DNA of 64,000 bases from assembly GCA_963995505.1 (NCBI GenBank), contig OZ023187.1, positions 11,061,176 to 11,125,175 of the forward strand, given 5' to 3'. Positions 63,441-64,000 of this stretch are shown in pieces. How positions within the stretch are numbered: position 1 is the first letter of the stretch; each line of letters starts with the position of its first letter. The translations under genes were made by a program, and so were the position numbers. The stretch comes from Hypericum androsaemum (taxonomy: Eukaryota > Streptophyta > Magnoliopsida > Malpighiales > Hypericaceae). Below the pieces are notes generated by a model. That model was not told the DNA's origin. It did no database searches and worked only from the letters and a program-made list of their open reading frames with translations.

Positions 63441-64000
63441 AAGAAGCTCAGCTCAAGTTCATCGGCCTGCGGATAATATTTTGTCGTGTGTTTGTCATGT
63501 AGTTTTATTCTTGTTTACCTTCCCCCATCTCCAACACTGAAGGGGAAATGGAGTGATTGATTTACAGGTTGCTTTAGTATTTGTATGGCCGGAACCAAGT
63601 GTCACGGACAATGCACAAGGGAGATGACAGATAGTTGATATACCAAAAGCCAAGGAACAATAAGAGCAAATTACTGTAGTACTTTTTTTATTTGACTTAA
63701 TCGACGATTTAGTACCTGTAGTTTTGAAAAATATTTTGACATCCCCCTTCTTTGATTTTATTATACTTTGGGATCCCTGGCGTTGGAATATTTGAATTTT
63801 TCTAGCGAAGTGTCACTTGAAATGACAAAAATACCCCATTTATCTTCTTCAACCTCAAGAAAAAGATTACTTAATTAATTTAACACCCAATTAAATTTAG
63901 TGAAGCAACTAGAACACCCAATTAATTTCTTTCTGGTTTTAATTCTAGAGACCCAAAAAGGTCTTCTCTGGCATGCATTGAACATCCGACCTCATCAATT
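63441..64000. other. CSLA 3' flank
   Basis: Follows the CSLA stop codon. A weak polyadenylation-like AACAATAAGAGC lies near 63655. The remainder is AT-rich with no coding frame or recognisable element. Confidence 0.4.

Overview
This is plant nuclear DNA, almost certainly from a dicot. The evidence is a nine-exon cellulose-synthase-like A (CSLA) gene with GT-AG introns, exons of a plant RAD5-type helicase, Ty3/gypsy chromovirus (Tekay/Del type), Ty1/copia and TRIM retroelements primed by the plant initiator-Met tRNA motif, and a very long satellite. The species cannot be named from the sequence alone.

Layout. (1) 1-29746 is an uninterrupted purine-rich satellite built on a 10-bp monomer, A(A/T)AAGGCAAG, overlaid with kilobase-scale higher-order duplications. 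(2) 29747-37701 is a minus-strand gypsy element whose left LTR is cut off at the satellite edge. Its LTR copies are nearly identical, but its pol is eroded beyond reading. (3) 37702 to about 39250 is a plus-strand remnant of another gypsy element (integrase end plus 3' LTR), into which element (2) was inserted. (4) 39518-52655 holds minus-strand exons of a broken RAD5-like gene. One intron was entered by a TRIM at 40289-51401, flanked by a TAAAG target duplication. The TRIM was entered by a Tekay-type gypsy element, and that element is now arranged LTR-internal-LTR-partial internal. (5) 52661-54646 is the 5' half of a minus-strand copia element, which abuts the RAD5 exons directly. (6) 54821-55230 is a probable solo LTR. 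(7) 55341-56949 is a 23-bp minisatellite interleaved with three tandem copies of the CSLA promoter, leader and start-codon region. (8) 56950-63440 is the CSLA gene, apparently intact at 520 codons. (9) 63441-64000 is 3' flank.

The only gene that looks functional is CSLA, a Golgi glucomannan 4-beta-mannosyltransferase. Its upstream region is the most distinctive part of the window. Each of three modules about 490 bp apart carries the same TATA box, leader and first nine codons, and each carries a 12-bp repeat present 2, 4 and 6 times in order. The rest is a layered record of transposition, satellite growth and deletion that dismantled the RAD5-like gene. No prokaryotic features, CRISPR arrays, rRNA genes or tRNA genes were seen.
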